Source: an uncultured Bacteroidota bacterium (GTDB lineage Bacteria; Bacteroidota; Bacteroidia; Chitinophagales; Chitinophagaceae). Taken from it: a stretch of DNA of 8,383 bases. The position numbers were made by a program, and so were the translations under genes. The DNA is taken from positions 1-8,383 of the forward strand of contig CAJATB010000002.1 of assembly GCA_903944755.1 (NCBI GenBank). Direction: 5' to 3'. The notes under the pieces were generated by a model. The model saw nothing but the letters and a program-made list of their open reading frames with translations. It searched no databases and was not told where the DNA came from. This document shows positions 6,422 to 8,383 of the stretch, one piece after another. The stretch's first letter is position 1, and each line of letters opens with the position of its first letter.

Positions 6422-6814
6422 ATGTTTAAAAATTGGAATTGGGATGCAATTGGGATTAGCGCTTCTGTAGCTTGTGCTATTCATTGCGCATTATTACCTT
6501 TATTTTTTAGTTCACTTCCTTTATTAGGAATAAATATCCTGCACAATCATTCGTTTGAATTGGGTATGATTTTATTATCCTTTGCTATTGGTGCCTATTC
6601 TTTGTATCATGGCTATAAAAAACACCACCACTCCTACAAGCCCATCATTTTATTTACAATAGGTATCGCACTAATGCTTTGCAGAATGGTATTTAGAGAT
6701 ATTGAAATTATATTGTTGTTTCCAGCTGCTGCTTTAATTATTATTGCACACATCAGTAACCATACACGTTGCAGGGTGCACAATCATGCACACGAGGACG
6801 ACTGCAATCACTAA
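6422..6814 (+). CDS. MerC-domain small membrane protein
   Basis: A 130-residue inner-membrane protein with about four hydrophobic segments (roughly 8-36, 46-63, 73-89 and 95-110). SVACAIHCALLPLF (15-28) matches the MerC signature, with Cys18, His21 and Cys22 as possible metal ligands in the first helix; other histidines cluster at HHHS (68-71). The hydrophilic tail HTRCRVHNHAHEDDCNH is rich in His, Cys and acidic residues and could bind metal. MerC of mercury-resistance transposons imports Hg(II), but there is no merA, merR or merP here, and chromosomal Bacteroidota members are of unknown role, so metal transport or sensing is inference. The ATG at 6422 is preferred over an in-frame TTG at 6386, which lies in the promoter and would add 12 unrelated residues. 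It is divergent from the SCO-like gene and ends flush against cysS. Confidence 0.82.
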   Translation: MFKNWNWDAIGISASVACAIHCALLPLFFSSLPLLGINILHNHSFELGMILLSFAIGAYSLYHGYKKHHHSYKPIILFTIGIALMLCRMVFRDIEIILLFPAAALIIIAHISNHTRCRVHNHAHEDDCNH

Positions 6815-8320
6815 TTAGGAAAAGGTGTAACTCATGCTGCCGTCTTTTTCGTCTTTCAGCTGTATGCCCATATTCATTAATTGATTTCTGATTTTATCGC
6901 TAGTTGCAAAGTCCTTATTGGCTTTTGATTCCTTACGAATTTCAATTAATAAATCAATTACTCCCTTTAATTGTTCCAGGTTGGCGCCCGCTTCTACCTT
7001 CAATCCCAATATGCTTTCAATAAATACAACTAATTGCGACTGAACATGGTTCCAGGTTGAAGTAGCCACTGCGTCCTGTGTAATATGCTTATCCTTTAAT
7101 GAATTAATTACAGGTATGATTTCGAATATATTGGCCACCACTTTAGCGGTGTTAATATCGTCGTCCATGAATTCGGTCAATTCACCAATCCATTTATTTA
7201 ATTGTAAGTCCAGTGCTTCATCCTTTGCCTTTGCTTCCCCAACAAAGCTTTGGGCCTTTAGCCACTCATATCCTTCCATCAAGCGCTTTAATGCTTTTTC
7301 GGATGCCTGTAAGGCTTCATTGCTAAAATCTAAAGTGCCACGGTACTGACTTTGTAGAATAAAAAAGCGAACCGTCATGGGTGCATAAGCCTGTGTTAAT
7401 TCAGGATGATTTCCTGTAAATAATTCGCTTAATTTAATAACATTATTGTAACTCTTACCCATTTTACGACCGTTAATGGTAATCATATTATTATGCATCC
7501 AATAACGTGCTGGTAATTCGTGATTGCAAACTGTACTTTGTGCAATTTCACATTCGTGATGAGGAAATTGCAAATCCATTCCTCCTCCGTGTATATCAAA
7601 TTTTTTGCCTAAATATTTTGTTGCCATTGCCGAACATTCAATATGCCAACCCGGGAAACCCTCTCCCCATGGGCTTTGCCAACGCATAATATGTTCAGCA
7701 GGTGCTTTTTTCCACAAAGCAAAATCTACTTTATTTTTTTTCTCTTCTTGATTTTCTAATTCACGTGTTGTGTCTAGCTGCTCTTCTAAATTTCTTCCAC
7801 TTAAAATACCATAGGGCTGATTCTTTTTGGAATAAACATCATTGTATTTCACTACATCAAAATAAACCGAACCGTTTGCCTCATAACCATAACCATCGGC
7901 TATGATTTTTTTAATCATTTCTATTTGTTCCACTATATGCCCAGTAGCAGTTGGTTCAATACTGGGAGGCAAATTATTAAACTGGTCCATTGCCCAATGG
8001 TATAACTGTGTATATTTTTGAACTAGTTCCATTGGTTCTAGTTTTTCCAATATCGCCTTGGTTGCAATTTTGTCTTCAGCCACTTTTCCTTCCTCTTCAA
8101 AATGTCCTGCATCGGTTATATTTCTCACATACCTAACCTTGTAGCCTTTGTGCAGTAAATAGCGAAATACCACATCAAAGGTTATAAATGGACGTGCGTG
8201 TCCCAAATGGCTTTCGCCACTTACCGTTGGACCACATACATACATTCCAACATAAGGAGCATTTATGGGTTCAAAAATTTCTTTCTGACGGGTAAGGGAG
8301 TTGTATATTTTGAGCGGCAT
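6815..8320 (-). CDS. cysS: cysteinyl-tRNA synthetase
   Basis: Charges tRNA-Cys with cysteine; class Ia, cytoplasmic. The 501-residue length is slightly above the usual 460-490. Seen: YVCGPTVSGESHLGHARP (27-44) with zinc ligand Cys29 and HLGH as the HIGH motif (38-41); GWHIECSAM with Cys229; FPHHECEIAQ with His254 and Glu258 completing the zinc site, all at a constant +20 offset from E. coli Cys209, His234 and Glu238; and KMGKS (286-290) as the KMSKS loop. The C-terminal helical/DALR region ends with ATSDKIRNQLMNMGIQLKDEKDGSMSY, typical of CysS. The ATG has an exact TAnnTTTG box 10 nt upstream. The extra length is partly a lysine/glutamate-rich stretch around 183-198 before DFALWK. It converges with the merC-like gene with no gap and no terminator between them. 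Confidence 0.98.
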   Translation of the reverse strand: MPLKIYNSLTRQKEIFEPINAPYVGMYVCGPTVSGESHLGHARPFITFDVVFRYLLHKGYKVRYVRNITDAGHFEEEGKVAEDKIATKAILEKLEPMELVQKYTQLYHWAMDQFNNLPPSIEPTATGHIVEQIEMIKKIIADGYGYEANGSVYFDVVKYNDVYSKKNQPYGILSGRNLEEQLDTTRELENQEEKKNKVDFALWKKAPAEHIMRWQSPWGEGFPGWHIECSAMATKYLGKKFDIHGGGMDLQFPHHECEIAQSTVCNHELPARYWMHNNMITINGRKMGKSYNNVIKLSELFTGNHPELTQAYAPMTVRFFILQSQYRGTLDFSNEALQASEKALKRLMEGYEWLKAQSFVGEAKAKDEALDLQLNKWIGELTEFMDDDINTAKVVANIFEIIPVINSLKDKHITQDAVATSTWNHVQSQLVVFIESILGLKVEAGANLEQLKGVIDLLIEIRKESKANKDFATSDKIRNQLMNMGIQLKDEKDGSMSYTFS

Positions 8321-8330
8321 AATGTAGGCT

Positions 8331-8338
8331 CAAAGATA
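8331..8338 (-). promoter_or_regulatory. cysS promoter, -7 element
   Basis: On the minus strand TATCTTTG matches TAnnTTTG exactly and ends 10 nt before the cysS ATG, implying a leader of only a few nucleotides. No TTG is found at the -33 position. The rest of the window upstream (to 8383) shows no gene. Confidence 0.55.
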
Positions 8339-8383
8339 TTTTATTTTGCCGAAAATGGGTGCTTATTTCTTCAAAAGCAAGTC

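Noticed and set aside
6422..6814. Part of a mobile mercury-resistance (mer) operon
   Set aside because: There is no merR, merA, merT or merP, no transposase and no terminal repeats; neighbours are housekeeping genes.

Overview
The window looks like ordinary chromosomal DNA from a low-GC member of the Bacteroidota, probably near the Chitinophagaceae. The group call rests on protein character and on promoters: four genes carry an exact TAnnTTTG -7 element, the hallmark of the Bacteroidota primary sigma factor, a short distance before the start codon. No rRNA, tRNA, CRISPR array, insertion sequence, phage gene or integrase is visible.

Layout, left to right. Positions 1-1101 (+) hold the C-terminal part of an M20-family amidohydrolase (AbgB-like) whose start lies outside the window. 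It converges with lysS (-) across a strong bidirectional terminator at 1109-1142. Upstream of lysS and on the same strand is an RluE-type 23S rRNA pseudouridine synthase. Its start is unclear, because a terminator-like hairpin with a U-tract sits directly before the likelier ATG. An AT-rich non-coding stretch of about 340-420 bp follows. It holds a consensus DnaA box, a near-palindrome and a 9-bp direct repeat, and it separates rluE from a divergent LpxD-like acyltransferase (+). Next come two minus-strand genes that look like an operon, a SCO1/SenC-type copper chaperone followed by an extended short-chain dehydrogenase/epimerase. The SCO gene is divergent from a small four-helix MerC-domain membrane protein (+). 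That protein converges back-to-back with cysS (-), with no bases between the stop codons.

Functionally this is a patchwork of housekeeping genes: two aminoacyl-tRNA synthetases, rRNA modification, outer-membrane lipid biosynthesis, cytochrome oxidase copper delivery, and a probable metal-related membrane protein. The SCO/MerC divergent pair is the only local theme, both being metal-linked families. I do not see a convincing new multi-gene system. The points most worth checking are regulatory: the inverted repeats inside the merC-like promoter spacer, the predicted near-leaderless merC-like and cysS transcripts, the attenuator-like hairpin before rluE, and the DnaA box in the AT-rich gap.
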